From Crossiella sp. SN42 (GTDB taxonomy: Bacteria; Actinomycetota; Actinomycetes; Mycobacteriales; Pseudonocardiaceae): DNA of 64,000 nt. A program made the position numbers and the translations under genes. The stretch is taken from contig NZ_JAMHIV010000015.1 in the NCBI RefSeq assembly GCF_023897065.1, positions 124,001 through 188,000 of the forward strand. Reading direction: 5' to 3'. Position 1 is the first letter of the stretch. Every line of letters begins with the position of its first letter. Under the pieces are notes generated by a model, which worked only from the letters and a program-made list of their open reading frames with translations, was not told where the DNA came from and made no database searches. This document shows positions 1-13,250 of the stretch, piece by piece.

Positions 1-3000
1 GGTCACCTGGTGGGCGGGGGCGGCGGGCACGTGGATCTCCGCGGTCGCGCCGACCGGGACGGTGGCGGTGAGGGTGAGGCCGGTCTGGGTGGTCTCCCAG
101 CTGACCGCGGCGCGGCCGCGGACGGTGTCGATGCTGGTGCGGGCCCAGGCCACGCCGGCCCTGGCGTCCGGGCGGATGAGGATGCGTTCGTAGCCGTTGG
201 CCAGTGGGCGCAGGCCCGCCACGTTCTCGTACAGCCACTGGGTGACGGTGCCCTGGAAGTAGTGGTTGCGGGAGCGGGAGTCCTGGTGCCACATCTCCCA
301 CATGGTGTCCGCGCCCTGCTCGATCCAGTAGCCCCAGCTGGGTTCGGTGCGCTGCACGGCGATCGCGTGCGCCAGGTCGGCGTGGCCGTGCGCGGTGAGC
401 ACCGGCAGCAGCACGCTGGTGCCCAGGCAGCCGGTGTTGAGGTGGTTGCCGCGCTTGCGGATGTCCGCGGCGAGACTGTCCACAACGGACTGGACTGACG
501 CCGCTGGCACCAGGCCGAAGGCCAGCGGGATGGCGTTGCTGGTCTGGCGGTAGCCCTGGTCGCGGTCGCTGCGGTAGTGGCCGCCGCGCAGGAAGGTGCG
601 GTTGAGGGTGTCCTTGGCCTGCGCGGCGACCGCGCGGTAGCGGGCGGCGGTGGCCTGGTGGCCGAGCAGCTCCCCCATTTCCGCCACCCCGGTCAGCGCG
701 CGGTGCAGGTAGGCGGTGGCGGTGAGCCGGTTGTCCTCGGGGGCCACGCCCCAGGGCGCGTCCGGGGACAGGAAGTCGCCGAGGGCGGTCAGCGCCAGGC
801 CGCCGCTCATCCGGTTGATCTCCCAGTCCAGGTAGCGGGTGAGCGCGGGCCAGTGTTCGGCGGCCACCCGGTCGTCGCCGTACCAGCGGTGCATTTCCCT
901 GGCCAGGAACGGGAAGACGGTGGTCCACTCCGGGGTGGGGGCGAGCTGGCGGTAGCCCCAGCGGCCGCCGTTGGGCACGATCACCGGGACCTGGCCCGCG
1001 CTGTCCTGGGCGTCGGCCAGGTCGCCCGCCCACTTGGCGAACAGGCGCTGCATGCCGAAGGCGTAGGCCATGCTGGGCGCGCCGACCTGGGCGTCGCCGG
1101 TCCAGCCGTTCTTCTCGTACGTGGGGGTGTCGGTGGGCAGGGCGTGCAGGTTGTTCACGATGGTGCGGCGCATCATCCGGTCCAGCTGCTCGAACATCGG
1201 CTCGGCGCAGCGGAACTCGCTGACCTCGGGCACATCGCTGTGCACCAGCCGCCCCAGCACCTCCGCCGGCCGCGGCCCGGTGATCTGCACGTAGCGGAAA
1301 CCCTTGTAGGAGAACCGGGGTTCCCAGGTCTCCGCGCCGGTGCCCGCGGCTATGTACTCGTCGCGCTGCTGGCGGGTGTCCTTGACGTGCTCGTTGACCG
1401 ACTGCACGCTGCCGTCCGGGTTGAGCTTCTCCCCGTGCAGCAAGGAGATCCGGGTGCCTGCCGGGGCGCGGACGGTGATCTTGGTCCAGCCGGCCATGGT
1501 GCGACCCATGTCCGCCACGTGCACGCCGGGCCGCAGCTCGGTGATGCTCGCCGGGCGGATGGTCCCGGTGACCCGGATGGGTTCGTTGGGCTGGGCGCGC
1601 AGGACCCCGGCAGGGGCGGGGACCAGCTGGGCGTCGGTCCAGTGCTGGGGAACGTGCCGGGCGTCGTAGGTTTCGCCGGAGTACTGGGAGTTCGCGCGGG
1701 TGGGGCTGTCGGTGAGCCGCCAGCTGCCGTCGGTGCCGATGGTGGTGCGCCCGCCGTCGGGGTGGTCGATCTCCAGCTGGGCCAGCAGTCTGGGCTCGCC
1801 GTGCCACTTGGCCAGGTGCCAGTCCCAGACGTTGATCGTGGTCATGCCGTAGAAACCGCGGCCCAGTGTGACGTCGAGCCGGTTGTCGCCTTGCTGGAGC
1901 TGGCCGGTGATGTCGTGCACGGCGTAGAGCACGGTCTTGTCGTAGCCGGTGAAACCCGGGTCCAGGACCTGGTCGCCGACGCGGTGGCCGTTGAGCTGGG
2001 CGTCGTAGTAGGCCAGGCCGCTGAGGTAGAGGCGGGCCCGGGTGACCGGGCGGTCGAGGTGGAAGTCCTTGCGCAGCAACGGGGCCGGTCGCGGCGGGGC
2101 GGGCACGGTGACGTCGCGGGACCAGGGGCCTTCGCCGTAGCGGGCCAGGACGGCCGCAGCGGGCCAGCCGGAGTCGTCGAAGCCGGGACTGGTCCAGTGG
2201 GGGTGCGCGCTGTCGGTGGCGCGCCAGCCCGGGCCGGTGGCCAGTTCGCGGGTGCTGCCGTCGGTGTGCTCGACGAGCAGGCGCAGCAACAGCCCGGCCG
2301 GGCCGCCGCGGTTGGCGGCCTCGACCGCGACGGTGAGCCGGGGGCCGACGGCGCGCACCTCCTCGGTGACGTCGAGCAGGTGCGCGGCGGTCCAGGCGTT
2401 GCCGGAAGTGTTGGCGGACAACACTTCCCGGCCGTGCAGGTGCACGTTCAGCGCGTCGTCGGCGGTGGCGACCAGGGTGGCGGCGCGGACCTCGGCCGGG
2501 AGGTCCAGGGTGGCGCGGAACCAGCGAGAGCCGGTCGGTGCCCCGGTCAGCGTCCAGCCGGGGCCGCCGATCCAGGACGCCTGGTCCAGGGCCGGTGGCG
2601 GCGGCGGTGCGGCGGGGCCGATCCAGCTGGCGGACCAGGGCTGGCCCAGGTGGCCGGTCTCCCACCAGGCCGGGGCGCTCCAGGGGCTGGGCCGGTTCTC
2701 GCCGTCCCAGACCCGGACCCGCCAGTGGTAGCGGGTGCGGGGACGCAGCGGCGGGCCGTCGTAGCGGATGCCCAGGGTGCGGTTTGAGTCGACCCGGCCG
2801 GTGTCCCAGCGGGGGCGACCCTCGGCGAGGCGTTGCGGGTCGGGGTCGGCCTGGACCTGGTAGGCGGATTGGGTCGCGCCGTTGACATCAGCTTGCAGCA
2901 CCCAGGCCAGCCGGGGGTGCGGGACGTCGGTGCCGAGCGGGTTGTCCGCGTACTCGGTGGTGAGCCGGGTGATCGACACAGCGCACACGGGTTGGTCCTC

Positions 3001-3036
3001 CCCAGCCTCGGCGGTCCCGCCACCCGACAGTGCCAC
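1..3036 (-). CDS. Alpha-L-rhamnosidase, GH78 (C-terminus cut by window edge)
   Basis: Secreted glycosidase that would remove terminal alpha-L-rhamnose from glycosides or polysaccharides. Read on the minus strand, the frame stays open from 3198 to base 1 and shows the usual GH78 order: an N-terminal fibronectin-like part with LGTDVPHPRLAW, a beta-sandwich region, then an (alpha/alpha)6 barrel with TDTPTYEKNGWTGDAQ and TPEWTTVFPF, and a C-terminal beta domain that runs off the edge. About 1,012 codons are visible, near full length for the family. The first usable start is GTG at 3036. Upstream of it, in the same frame, lies a good Tat leader (RRRRDFCR followed by an Ala/Gly-rich stretch, about 3099-3010) with no in-frame ATG, GTG or TTG before the stop at 3199. 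The family call is firm; the start is not. Confidence 0.88.
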   Translation of the reverse strand, partial: MALSGGGTAEAGEDQPVCAVSITRLTTEYADNPLGTDVPHPRLAWVLQADVNGATQSAYQVQADPDPQRLAEGRPRWDTGRVDSNRTLGIRYDGPPLRPRTRYHWRVRVWDGENRPSPWSAPAWWETGHLGQPWSASWIGPAAPPPPPALDQASWIGGPGWTLTGAPTGSRWFRATLDLPAEVRAATLVATADDALNVHLHGREVLSANTSGNAWTAAHLLDVTEEVRAVGPRLTVAVEAANRGGPAGLLLRLLVEHTDGSTRELATGPGWRATDSAHPHWTSPGFDDSGWPAAAVLARYGEGPWSRDVTVPAPPRPAPLLRKDFHLDRPVTRARLYLSGLAYYDAQLNGHRVGDQVLDPGFTGYDKTVLYAVHDITGQLQQGDNRLDVTLGRGFYGMTTINVWDWHLAKWHGEPRLLAQLEIDHPDGGRTTIGTDGSWRLTDSPTRANSQYSGETYDARHVPQHWTDAQLVPAPAGVLRAQPNEPIRVTGTIRPASITELRPGVHVADMGRTMAGWTKITVRAPAGTRISLLHGEKLNPDGSVQSVNEHVKDTRQQRDEYIAAGTGAETWEPRFSYKGFRYVQITGPRPAEVLGRLVHSDVPEVSEFRCAEPMFEQLDRMMRRTIVNNLHALPTDTPTYEKNGWTGDAQVGAPSMAYAFGMQRLFAKWAGDLADAQDSAGQVPVIVPNGGRWGYRQLAPTPEWTTVFPFLAREMHRWYGDDRVAAEHWPALTRYLDWEINRMSGGLALTALGDFLSPDAPWGVAPEDNRLTATAYLHRALTGVAEMGELLGHQATAARYRAVAAQAKDTLNRTFLRGGHYRSDRDQGYRQTSNAIPLAFGLVPAASVQSVVDSLAADIRKRGNHLNTGCLGTSVLLPVLTAHGHADLAHAIAVQRTEPSWGYWIEQGADTMWEMWHQDSRSRNHYFQGTVTQWLYENVAGLRPLANGYERILIRPDARAGVAWARTSIDTVRGRAAVSWETTQTGLTLTATVPVGATAEIHVPAAPAHQVT

Positions 3037-3125
3037 CGCCGCCGCGCCCGCGCCAGCGCCGCGGCAGAAGTCCCGCCTTCGGCGGTCAGCGGCGAACGGG
3101 TGAGCTTCGCTGGCACACTGGGCTG

Positions 3126-3959
3126 ATGCCGTATCCCGGGGCCGAACGCACCGCCGCCCGCTACCTGGCCGTGGCCGACCGGCTGCTGCCGGGCCGGATC
3201 ACCGGCTGCTACCTGGTCGGCTCGGCCGCGCTGGGCGCCTGGCGGGCCGGGCGCAGCGACATCGACTTCATCGCGGTGGTGGACGGCGGTTTCGGCGAGC
3301 GGGAGCTGCGCCGCCTGCGGGTGCTGCACCTCGCGGGCAACCTGCCCGCCGCCGGACGCGCGCTGCTCAGGGCGGACCCGACCATCCCCGGCACGATGAA
3401 CGGCGCGTTCGTGCCCGCGGCGGAGCTCGCCAAGCCGGTGACCCAGATTCGGCCGCTGGCCTCGCACAGCGGCCGTTCGTTCAAGCGCGGCCGCGGGTTC
3501 GACGTGAACCCGGTGATGTGGAAGGTGTTGCGGGAACAGGGAATCACGGTGCGCGGCCCGGCCCCGGATCAACTAGGGCTCGACCCGGAACCGGACCGGC
3601 TGCGGGAGTGGAACCTGGGCCAGCTGCGCTGCCACTACCGGGACTGGGCCCAGCAGTGCGTCACCGGCCGGGCATCGGGCAAACCGCTGGTGCCCGCGCA
3701 CCGGGCGGCGCTGGCCAGGGTGCTCGGCCCGCCGCGCCTGCACCACACCATCGCCACCGGCGCGGTGATCTCGAAAGAAGCGGCGGCCGAATACGCCCTC
3801 GATGCCTTCGACACCCGCTGGCATTCATTGCTGCGCGCCGCCTTGGCCCAGCGCACCGGCGGGCCGGGCCCGGAAATCCCGGAACCCGGCCTGCTGCGGC
3901 GACTGGCCGGTGAGTTCACCCTGGAACTGATCAGCGATGCCGAACGGTTGGCGCGCTGA
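3126..3959 (+). CDS. Nucleotidyltransferase-domain protein (aminoglycoside adenylyltransferase-like)
   Basis: A 277-aa cytoplasmic protein with an N-terminal pol-beta-type nucleotidyltransferase motif: GSAALGAWRAGRSDIDF at about residues 31-47, matching the G-S...D-x-D metal-binding pattern. The C-terminal half is helical, like the helical domain that follows the catalytic domain in ANT(9)/ANT(3'')-type enzymes. It may transfer AMP to a small molecule such as an aminoglycoside, but the substrate cannot be read from sequence. ATG at 3126 is chosen because upstream in-frame residues fall in the leader region of the divergent rhamnosidase. The gene ends directly against the convergent AA10 gene. 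Confidence 0.75.
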   Translation: MPYPGAERTAARYLAVADRLLPGRITGCYLVGSAALGAWRAGRSDIDFIAVVDGGFGERELRRLRVLHLAGNLPAAGRALLRADPTIPGTMNGAFVPAAELAKPVTQIRPLASHSGRSFKRGRGFDVNPVMWKVLREQGITVRGPAPDQLGLDPEPDRLREWNLGQLRCHYRDWAQQCVTGRASGKPLVPAHRAALARVLGPPRLHHTIATGAVISKEAAAEYALDAFDTRWHSLLRAALAQRTGGPGPEIPEPGLLRRLAGEFTLELISDAERLAR

Positions 3960-4565
3960 TCAGAAAGTGACGTCGATGCACTGGTAGAACGCGTTTCCGG
4001 TGTCCGCGATGTCCCAGACCGCCAGGATCAGGTGCCTGCCGGTCTTGCCCGCCGGCACCGTGCCGGTGTGCGAGACCGCGTTCGGCGGCCGCGCGCCACC
4101 GTTGCTGACACTGATGAACGGGGCGGGATCCAGCGCGGCGCGGGTCAGTTTCGCGTTGGCGTCCCAGCCGTTCTTGGTGATGAAGTACTTGAACGAGGTG
4201 GTCGCGTGCGGCGCGGTCAGGTGCCAGCTGAACGTGCGGCTCGCGCCGCTGGTCAGCTGGGTGGACGGCCAGCTCCCGCCGCGCGGGTCGTCCAGCTGCG
4301 CGAACTGGCGGAGCCCGCCGGCACAGATGCTGCCGTCAGCGGGTCCGCGGGCCGGGAATCCCTTGGGGCCCTCCACACTTTGTGGTTCCCACTGGATCGG
4401 CCCGCAGTTCTTGGCGGTGCCGAGTTTGCAGAAGTAGGCCCGGCTGTTCGGGCCGTTGGTGTAACCGTGCGCGCTGGCCGTGGCCGGTACCAGGACGGAA
4501 AGCGCCATCAGCGCCAGGCTCATCAGGCCGACGAGAATCGAGCGCGTGATCGGAGTGGTGTGCAA
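3960..4565 (-). CDS. AA10 lytic polysaccharide monooxygenase (chitin-binding protein)
   Basis: Secreted copper enzyme that cleaves chitin or cellulose oxidatively. The 201-aa product has a Sec signal peptide ending ATASA, so the mature protein starts with His33, the first half of the copper histidine brace. His120 (in HLTAPHATTSF) is the likely second brace histidine. The C-terminal NAFYQCIDVTF has the conserved Phe/Tyr and Cys of single-domain AA10 enzymes. There is no extra carbohydrate-binding module. Translation appears to start at TTG: GGAGG lies five bases upstream and no ATG or GTG fits. It is convergent with the nucleotidyltransferase gene with no gap. Confidence 0.9.
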   Translation of the reverse strand: MHTTPITRSILVGLMSLALMALSVLVPATASAHGYTNGPNSRAYFCKLGTAKNCGPIQWEPQSVEGPKGFPARGPADGSICAGGLRQFAQLDDPRGGSWPSTQLTSGASRTFSWHLTAPHATTSFKYFITKNGWDANAKLTRAALDPAPFISVSNGGARPPNAVSHTGTVPAGKTGRHLILAVWDIADTGNAFYQCIDVTF

Positions 4566-4675
4566 GGCAACCTCCGCGGTGTTTCCGGCGGCGGGGGTTG
4601 CACCTCATGATGACAGCGCGCGGAGAATTCCCGGCAGCGACTAACGTCGGATTACCGGTTCTCCGGCGAACGCCA

Positions 4676-4713
4676 GGGCCGGGTGTCGCCGGAATCGCGG
4701 CGGCACCCGGCCC
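4676..4713 (-). terminator. Hairpin terminator downstream of gnd
   Basis: A 15-bp stem (4676-4690 with 4699-4713, one mismatched pair) around an 8-base loop lies ten bases past the gnd stop codon on the minus strand. There is no T-tract, as is usual in high-GC actinomycetes. It would separate gnd from the downstream AA10 gene. Confidence 0.6.
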
Positions 4714-4722
4714 GGCGTGGCT

Positions 4723-6186
4723 TCACCCGGCCTGTTCGGTCTTCTCCGGCGTGGCCCACAGGGTGTGGAAGGAGCCCTCGGCGTCCACCCTGCGGTAGGT
4801 GTGCGCGCCGAAGTTGTCCCGCAGGCCCTGGATCAGCGCGGCCGGCAGGCGGTCGCGGCGCAGGCCGTCGTAGTAGGCCAGCGAGGAGGAGAACGCCGGG
4901 GTCGGCACGCCTTCGCGGACCGCGTCCACGACCACCCGCCGCCAGCTGTCCACCCCACTGGAGACGGCCTCGGCGAAGTACGGGGCGACCAGCAGGCTGG
5001 GCAGGTCGGGGTTGGCGTCGTAGGACTCGCGGATGCGGTCCAGGAACCGGGCCCTGATGATGCAGCCGCCGCGCCAGATGGTGGCGGTGGCGCCCAGGTC
5101 GATGTCCCAGCCGTACTCCTGGCTGCCCGCGCGGATGTGGTCGAAGCCCTGGGCGTAGGCGACCACCTTGGAGGCGTAGAGCGCCTTGCGCACGTCCTCG
5201 ATGAAGGCGTCGCGGTCGCTGTCCTTCACCCAGCCCGCGCCCGCCTCGCTGCCGAAGGCCTCGGCCGCGGCGGCGCGCTGGCCGGCGTGCCCGGACAGGG
5301 ACCTGGCGAAGGTGGCCTCGGCGATCCCGGTGATCGGCACGCCCAGGTCCAGCGCGCTCTGCACGGTCCAGCGGCCGGTGCCCTTCTGCTCGGCCTGGTC
5401 CTGCACCACGTCGACGAACGGCTTGCCGGTGCGGGCGTCGGTGTGCGCGAGCACGTCCGCGGTGATCTCGATGAGGAAGGACTCCAGGTCGCCCTCGTTC
5501 CAGCCGCGGAAGATCTCCGCGATCTCCGCGGGGGTGGCGCCGAGTCCGGCGCGGAGCAGGTCGTAGGCCTCCGCGATGAGCTGCATGTCGGCGTACTCGA
5601 TGCCGTTGTGCACCATCTTCACGAAGTGGCCAGCCCCGTCCGGGCCGACGTGCACGCAGCAGGCCTGCCCGTCCACGGTGGCCGCGATCGACTCGAACAC
5701 CGGCCCGAGCCGCTCGTAGGACTCCTTGGAGCCGCCCGGCATGATGCTGGGCCCGAGCAGCGCGCCCTCCTCGCCGCCGGAGACGCCGGCGCCGACGAAG
5801 TGCAGGCCCTTCTCCTTGAGCGCGGCCTCGCGGCGGCGGGTGTCGGCGAAGTGCGCGTTGCCGCAGTCCACCACGATGTCGCCGGGTTCGAGCAGCTCGG
5901 CCAGCTCGTCGATGACCGCGTCGGTCGGGCCGCCGGCCTTGACCATGACGATCGCCACCCGCGGGCGCTCCAGCGCGTCCACGAAGTCGGCGAGGGTCTC
6001 CGCCGGGACGAAGGCGCCCTCGTCGCCGTGCTCGGCGACCAGGCTCTTCATCCGCTCCACCGACCGGTTGTGCACGGCGACCGGGTAGCCGTTGCGGGCG
6101 AGGTTGCGGGCCAGGTTGCGGCCCATCACCGCCAACCCGGTCACCCCGATGCGTGCCGTCGCGGTCCTGGAGGTCTCGCTGCTCAT
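4723..6186 (-). CDS. gnd: 6-phosphogluconate dehydrogenase, decarboxylating
   Basis: Oxidises 6-phosphogluconate to ribulose 5-phosphate and CO2 with NAD(P)+ in the oxidative pentose phosphate pathway. About 487 aa, the length of the long homodimeric form. The N-terminal Rossmann domain shows IGVTGLAVMGRNLARN, followed by the substrate-binding signature GVSGGEEGALLGPSIMPGG and HFVKMVHNGIEYADMQ (catalytic Lys and Asn). The C-terminal part contains ADVLAHTD and IWRGGCIIRA. ATG 6186 is preferred; an in-frame GTG at 6195 is possible, but its GGAA would sit only two bases away. A hairpin terminator follows. Confidence 0.95.
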   Translation of the reverse strand: MSSETSRTATARIGVTGLAVMGRNLARNLARNGYPVAVHNRSVERMKSLVAEHGDEGAFVPAETLADFVDALERPRVAIVMVKAGGPTDAVIDELAELLEPGDIVVDCGNAHFADTRRREAALKEKGLHFVGAGVSGGEEGALLGPSIMPGGSKESYERLGPVFESIAATVDGQACCVHVGPDGAGHFVKMVHNGIEYADMQLIAEAYDLLRAGLGATPAEIAEIFRGWNEGDLESFLIEITADVLAHTDARTGKPFVDVVQDQAEQKGTGRWTVQSALDLGVPITGIAEATFARSLSGHAGQRAAAAEAFGSEAGAGWVKDSDRDAFIEDVRKALYASKVVAYAQGFDHIRAGSQEYGWDIDLGATATIWRGGCIIRARFLDRIRESYDANPDLPSLLVAPYFAEAVSSGVDSWRRVVVDAVREGVPTPAFSSSLAYYDGLRRDRLPAALIQGLRDNFGAHTYRRVDAEGSFHTLWATPEKTEQAG

Positions 6187-6282
6187 CCTGCCCACCGTTC
6201 CGTGTCTGTGGCTGGTGCTACCTAGCGCAACACCAACCCTGCCACTCCTACTCCCTGTTCAACGTGCGGGACCAAGGATCGT

Positions 6283-7236
6283 TCACCCGCGGCCACCCCG
6301 CAGCGCACGGCGGAGCGCGTCGGTGAGGTCCCGGCCCATGCGGAGGGTGACCGCGGCCCCGGCGACGAACGAGGAGCCGTGGAAAGTTCCCGGGTACAGG
6401 TGCAGTTCGGTGGACACTCCGGCCTGGACCAGTCGCTGCGCGTAGTCGAGTCCCTCGTCCCGGAGCGGGTCGAACTCGCACACCGCGACGAAGGCCGGGG
6501 GCAGCCCGGACAGGTCGGTGGCGCGGGCCGGGGCGGCGTACGGGGAGACCTCCGCGGTGCCGCGCTTGCCGTCGCCGAGGTAGAAGTCCCAGCTCAGGAT
6601 GGCGTTGGGCCGGTGCCACATCGGGGTGTCGGTGAAGGCGGTCATGGACGGGGTGCTCAGCCGGTCGTCCAGCTCGGGGATGTTGAGCACCTGGTAGGCC
6701 AGCGCGGGGCCGCCGCGGTCGCGGGCCAGCAGCGCGACCGCCGCGGTCAGGCCGCCGCCCGCGCTGTCCCCGCCGACCGCGATCCGGTCCGGGTCCACGC
6801 CCAGCTCGGCGGCGTGCTTGACGGTCCACTCCAGGGTGGCGTAGCAGTCCTCCAGCCCGGCCGGGAACGGGTGCTCCGGGGCCAGCCGGTAGTCCATGGC
6901 GACCACGACCACGCCGACCTCGTCGGCCACCCGCAGCGCGGTCCGCTCGGCCATGTCCAGGTCGCCGATGACGAACCCGCCGCCGTGGATGTGCACCAGC
7001 GCGCCCAGCGGACCGGGCTCGGCGGTGGGGGTGTAGACCCGGATGTCCACCTCGGGCGCGCCCGCCGGGCCGGGGATGCTCAGCGCACGCACCTCGACCG
7101 GGTTCACCGGCTGGTAGGCGGGGATCACGTCGGCCATCTCCCGCATCCGGGCGCGGATGGCCGCCGGGTCGGCGAAGTCCACCTCGGGGACCATGGGGAT
7201 CCAGGTGGCCAGTTCGGGGTCGATCGGGTAGCTCAT
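6283..7236 (-). CDS. Alpha/beta hydrolase, hormone-sensitive-lipase family esterase
   Basis: A 317-aa cytosolic carboxylesterase of the HSL (bacterial family IV) type. It has the oxyanion-hole motif HGGGFVIGD, the nucleophile elbow GDSAGGGL, and a C-terminal acid/His pair in CEFDPLRDEG and PGTFHGS. MDYRLAPEHPFPA, typical of the family, lies between them. The natural substrate is unknown; such enzymes cleave short-chain acyl esters. ATG 7236 fits the family N-terminus (MSYPIDPEL). It shares a divergent promoter region of about 90 bases with the PucR-like regulator at 7329. Confidence 0.88.
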   Translation of the reverse strand: MSYPIDPELATWIPMVPEVDFADPAAIRARMREMADVIPAYQPVNPVEVRALSIPGPAGAPEVDIRVYTPTAEPGPLGALVHIHGGGFVIGDLDMAERTALRVADEVGVVVVAMDYRLAPEHPFPAGLEDCYATLEWTVKHAAELGVDPDRIAVGGDSAGGGLTAAVALLARDRGGPALAYQVLNIPELDDRLSTPSMTAFTDTPMWHRPNAILSWDFYLGDGKRGTAEVSPYAAPARATDLSGLPPAFVAVCEFDPLRDEGLDYAQRLVQAGVSTELHLYPGTFHGSSFVAGAAVTLRMGRDLTDALRRALRGGRG

Positions 7237-7328
7237 GATCGAAGTCTGCGCCGCCCGCGGGGGCCGCGCCCACCGCCAACCGCCGGTGGTCACCGGGCCT
7301 GGACCCGCCAGCTGGCTACGCTGACGGC

Positions 7329-8350
7329 ATGGAGGGCCTGCTGCTGCGCCTGTCCGCGTTGGACGCCGACGCGGCCGGTGAGGTGCGCGTGATCGCCTTC
7401 TTCGACTCGCTGATCGCCCGCCGGGCCGGTGTGGACACCCTGCTGGCCACCACGGCCCAGCTGGCCGAGTGCCCGGTCGGCCTGGACGCCGCCGAGCGGG
7501 GACTCGCGCTGGCCGCCGATCCGTCCGGCGAGGTGCGGGCCGGGGCGTCAACGCCGAAGGGCGCGCGGGCGCGGGAGCTGCCGGACGGGTCGCGGGTGTG
7601 GCTCGCGCGGCCGGGGGCTGGGCTGCCGATGGATGAGATGGTCCTAGAACGGTTCGCGATCGCCGCGGAGCTGGTGCTGGCCAGGGGCGCCTTGCCGGAG
7701 CTGGGCGATCCGGCGCTGGTGGAGCTGGTGCTGGCGGAGCGGGCCGGGGAGGCGGAGCGGTCGCGGGCGCTGCACCTGCTCGGGCTCACGCCGGGCACGC
7801 GGGTGCGGGTGCTCGCGGTGGCGGGGGACTCGGCCGGGCTGGGCGGGTGGTCGGCGGAGCTGGGGCAGCTGCGGGCGGTGCTGCTGGCCGGACCGCCGGA
7901 GCTGGACCAGGTGCGGCCGCCCGCGCGGGTCGGGGTCGGCGGCGAGGTGGCCGCGATCGAGGCGCGCCGTTCCTGGCGGCAGGCCCGGCTCGCGGTGCGG
8001 CTGGCCGGATCGCTGCCCTGGGACCCGCCGGTGTGCTGGTGGGAGCGGCTGGGCGCGCTGGCCACGGTGGCCGAGGGCTTGCGCGGCAACGACATCGGCC
8101 AGATCGAGGACGTGCGCGCGCTGGACCGGCTGGCCGAGGGCCCGCTCGGCGCGGACCTGCTGCTGATCCTGTCCGCGGTGTGCGCGCACGACTCGGTGCG
8201 CAAGGCCGCGGCCGAGGTGCACCGGCACCACAGCTCGGTCGCCGCGCGCCTGGCGCACGCCGAAAGCGAGCTGGGGTTCCCGGTGACCACGGCCGCGGGC
8301 CGCTTCCGGCTGCACCTGGCGATGGTGCTGCGCCGGTTGCGGGACAACGC

Positions 8351-8354
<4 letters not shown>
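7329..8354 (+). CDS. PucR/CdaR-type regulator, C-terminal helix-turn-helix
   Basis: A 341-aa protein whose last 70 residues (LLLILSAVCAHDSVRKAAAEVHRHHSSVAARL, then RLHLAMVLRRL) match the C-terminal HTH of PucR-family regulators. The N-terminal part is a GAF-like or ligand-sensing region without a recognisable catalytic site. It probably binds DNA and may control the divergent esterase or the cob genes, but nothing in the sequence proves a target. The gene is convergent with cobN and its stop codon overlaps the cobN stop by three bases. Confidence 0.7.
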
Positions 8355-11956
<3,602 letters not shown>

Positions 11957-11984
11957 GCCGGTCTCCACATCCCTCGGGGTCCGC

Positions 11985-12112
11985 GCCCCACATCGGTCGG
12001 GACGGTGACGGAGTGTCTGGCTCCCAGGCGGGCCTGGTGACAGTGGCGGGACCGCGCCGGACTCGCACCGGCTTCCTCCGTGGTTCACCGTTCGGAGAGG
12101 ACCCTACCCGCC
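11985..12112 (-). ncRNA. Cobalamin riboswitch in the cobN leader
   Basis: On the minus strand, between the cobG start and the cobN start, the RNA carries the adenosylcobalamin-riboswitch core. GAGGAAGCCGGTGCGAGTCC is followed by GGCGCGGTCCCGCCACTGT (about 12078-12040), and a B12-box-like GGGAGCCAGACACTC follows at about 12026-12012. Spacing and order match the class. It ends about 30 bases before the cobN Shine-Dalgarno sequence, so it probably lowers cobN translation or transcription when B12 is plentiful. Exact ends are approximate. Confidence 0.88.
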
Positions 12113-12128
12113 GCGTAGCATCCGGCGC

Positions 12129-13250
12129 GTGCCCTCTTCACCACATCGCTCGCGCCCGGACGCCTGTCCCGGCGCCATCGAGGTGCACCCGGCCGCGGAC
12201 GGCGGCCTGGCCAGGGTGCGGATCCCCGGCGGCACGCTGACCGCCGACCGGCTCGCGGTGCTGCGCAAGGCCGCGATCGAGCTGGGCGACGGCTCCCTTG
12301 AGCTGACCTCGCGGGCGAACGTGCAGATCAGGGGCCTGACACCGGGTTCGGAGCCGGAGCTGGGCAAGCGGCTGGCCCAGGCCGGTCTGCTGCCCTCGCT
12401 GACCCACGAGCGGATGCGGAACATCATCGCCTCGCCACTGGCCGGCACCCAGGACCTGGTCGACGCGATCGACGCGGCGCTGTGCGCGCGACCGGAGTTG
12501 GCCGAGCTGCCGGGCCGGTTCCTGGTCACGGTGGACGAGGGCGGCGACGTGAGCGGGCTGGGCGCGGACGTCGGGCTGCACCGGGCAGGCGCGGCGTGGG
12601 TGTTGCTGCTGGCCGGGACCGATTCAGGGCTGCGGCCGGGCGATCCGGTGGCGGCGGTGACCAGGGCCGCGGCGGAGTTCCTGGCGCTGCGGGCCGAGCG
12701 CGGCGGGGTGGCCTGGCGGCTGGCGGAGATCGAGGACGGTGTCGCGGAGATCACGCGCCGGCTCGCGGCGGGCGGCGACGCCGTTTCCGCCGATCGCGTC
12801 CAGCCCGCGCGCTCCCAGCCACTCCCGCCTGGCCCGCTGCCCGATGGCCGGCTCCTGGTCGGCGTGCCCCTCGGCCGCCTGGACCCGGCCCAGTCCGAGG
12901 CCCTGCTCGCCGCCGAGCACCTCCGCCTCACCCCCTGGCGCAGCGTGCTGCTCCCGCACCCGATCACCCTGGGGCACGGCCTGATCACCGACCCGCACTC
13001 GCCCTGGCACGCGGTCACCGCCTGCACCGGCCGCCCCGGCTGTGCCAAGGCCCTGGCCGACGTGCGCGCCGACGCGCCCCGGCTGCTCGGCGGCGCGGGC
13101 CGGTCGGTGCACTTCTCCGGCTGCGAACGCCGCTGCGGCCGCCCGCGCGGCGCGATCGACGTGCTGGCCACGGCGGAGGGCTACCTGGTCGACGGACAAC
13201 GGCACGAGGACACGGCCGCGGCGATCGACGCGGCCCGGAGGAAGCAGTAG
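12129..13250 (+). CDS. cobG: Precorrin-3B synthase CobG
   Basis: Iron-sulfur monooxygenase that makes precorrin-3B from precorrin-3A, the step needing O2 and the hallmark of the aerobic B12 route. 373 aa, with the nitrite/sulfite-reductase ferredoxin-like fold. The [4Fe-4S] ligands are visible as a CTGRPGC pair and a CERRC pair (about residues 297-345). [10 protein letters not shown] near residue 60 is the conserved siroheme-reductase-type motif. GTG start at 12129. The gene faces away from cobN and overlaps cobH by one base, so it leads a cobG-cobH-cobIJ operon. Confidence 0.92.
   Translation: MPSSPHRSRPDACPGAIEVHPAADGGLARVRIPGGTLTADRLAVLRKAAIELGDGSLELTSRANVQIRGLTPGSEPELGKRLAQAGLLPSLTHERMRNIIASPLAGTQDLVDAIDAALCARPELAELPGRFLVTVDEGGDVSGLGADVGLHRAGAAWVLLLAGTDSGLRPGDPVAAVTRAAAEFLALRAERGGVAWRLAEIEDGVAEITRRLAAGGDAVSADRVQPARSQPLPPGPLPDGRLLVGVPLGRLDPAQSEALLAAEHLRLTPWRSVLLPHPITLGHGLITDPHSPWHAVTACTGRPGCAKALADVRADAPRLLGGAGRSVHFSGCERRCGRPRGAIDVLATAEGYLVDGQRHEDTAAAIDAARRKQ

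Noticed and set aside
577-2787. 736-codon open frame on the plus strand
   Set aside because: It is antisense to the GH78 gene. Its translation is low-complexity Gly/Val/Ala/His with no domain, as expected opposite high-GC coding DNA.
11957-12088. N-terminal extension of CobN to 12088
   Set aside because: The in-frame extension lies inside the cobalamin riboswitch core and has no homology; GTG 11956 has a good ribosome-binding site.
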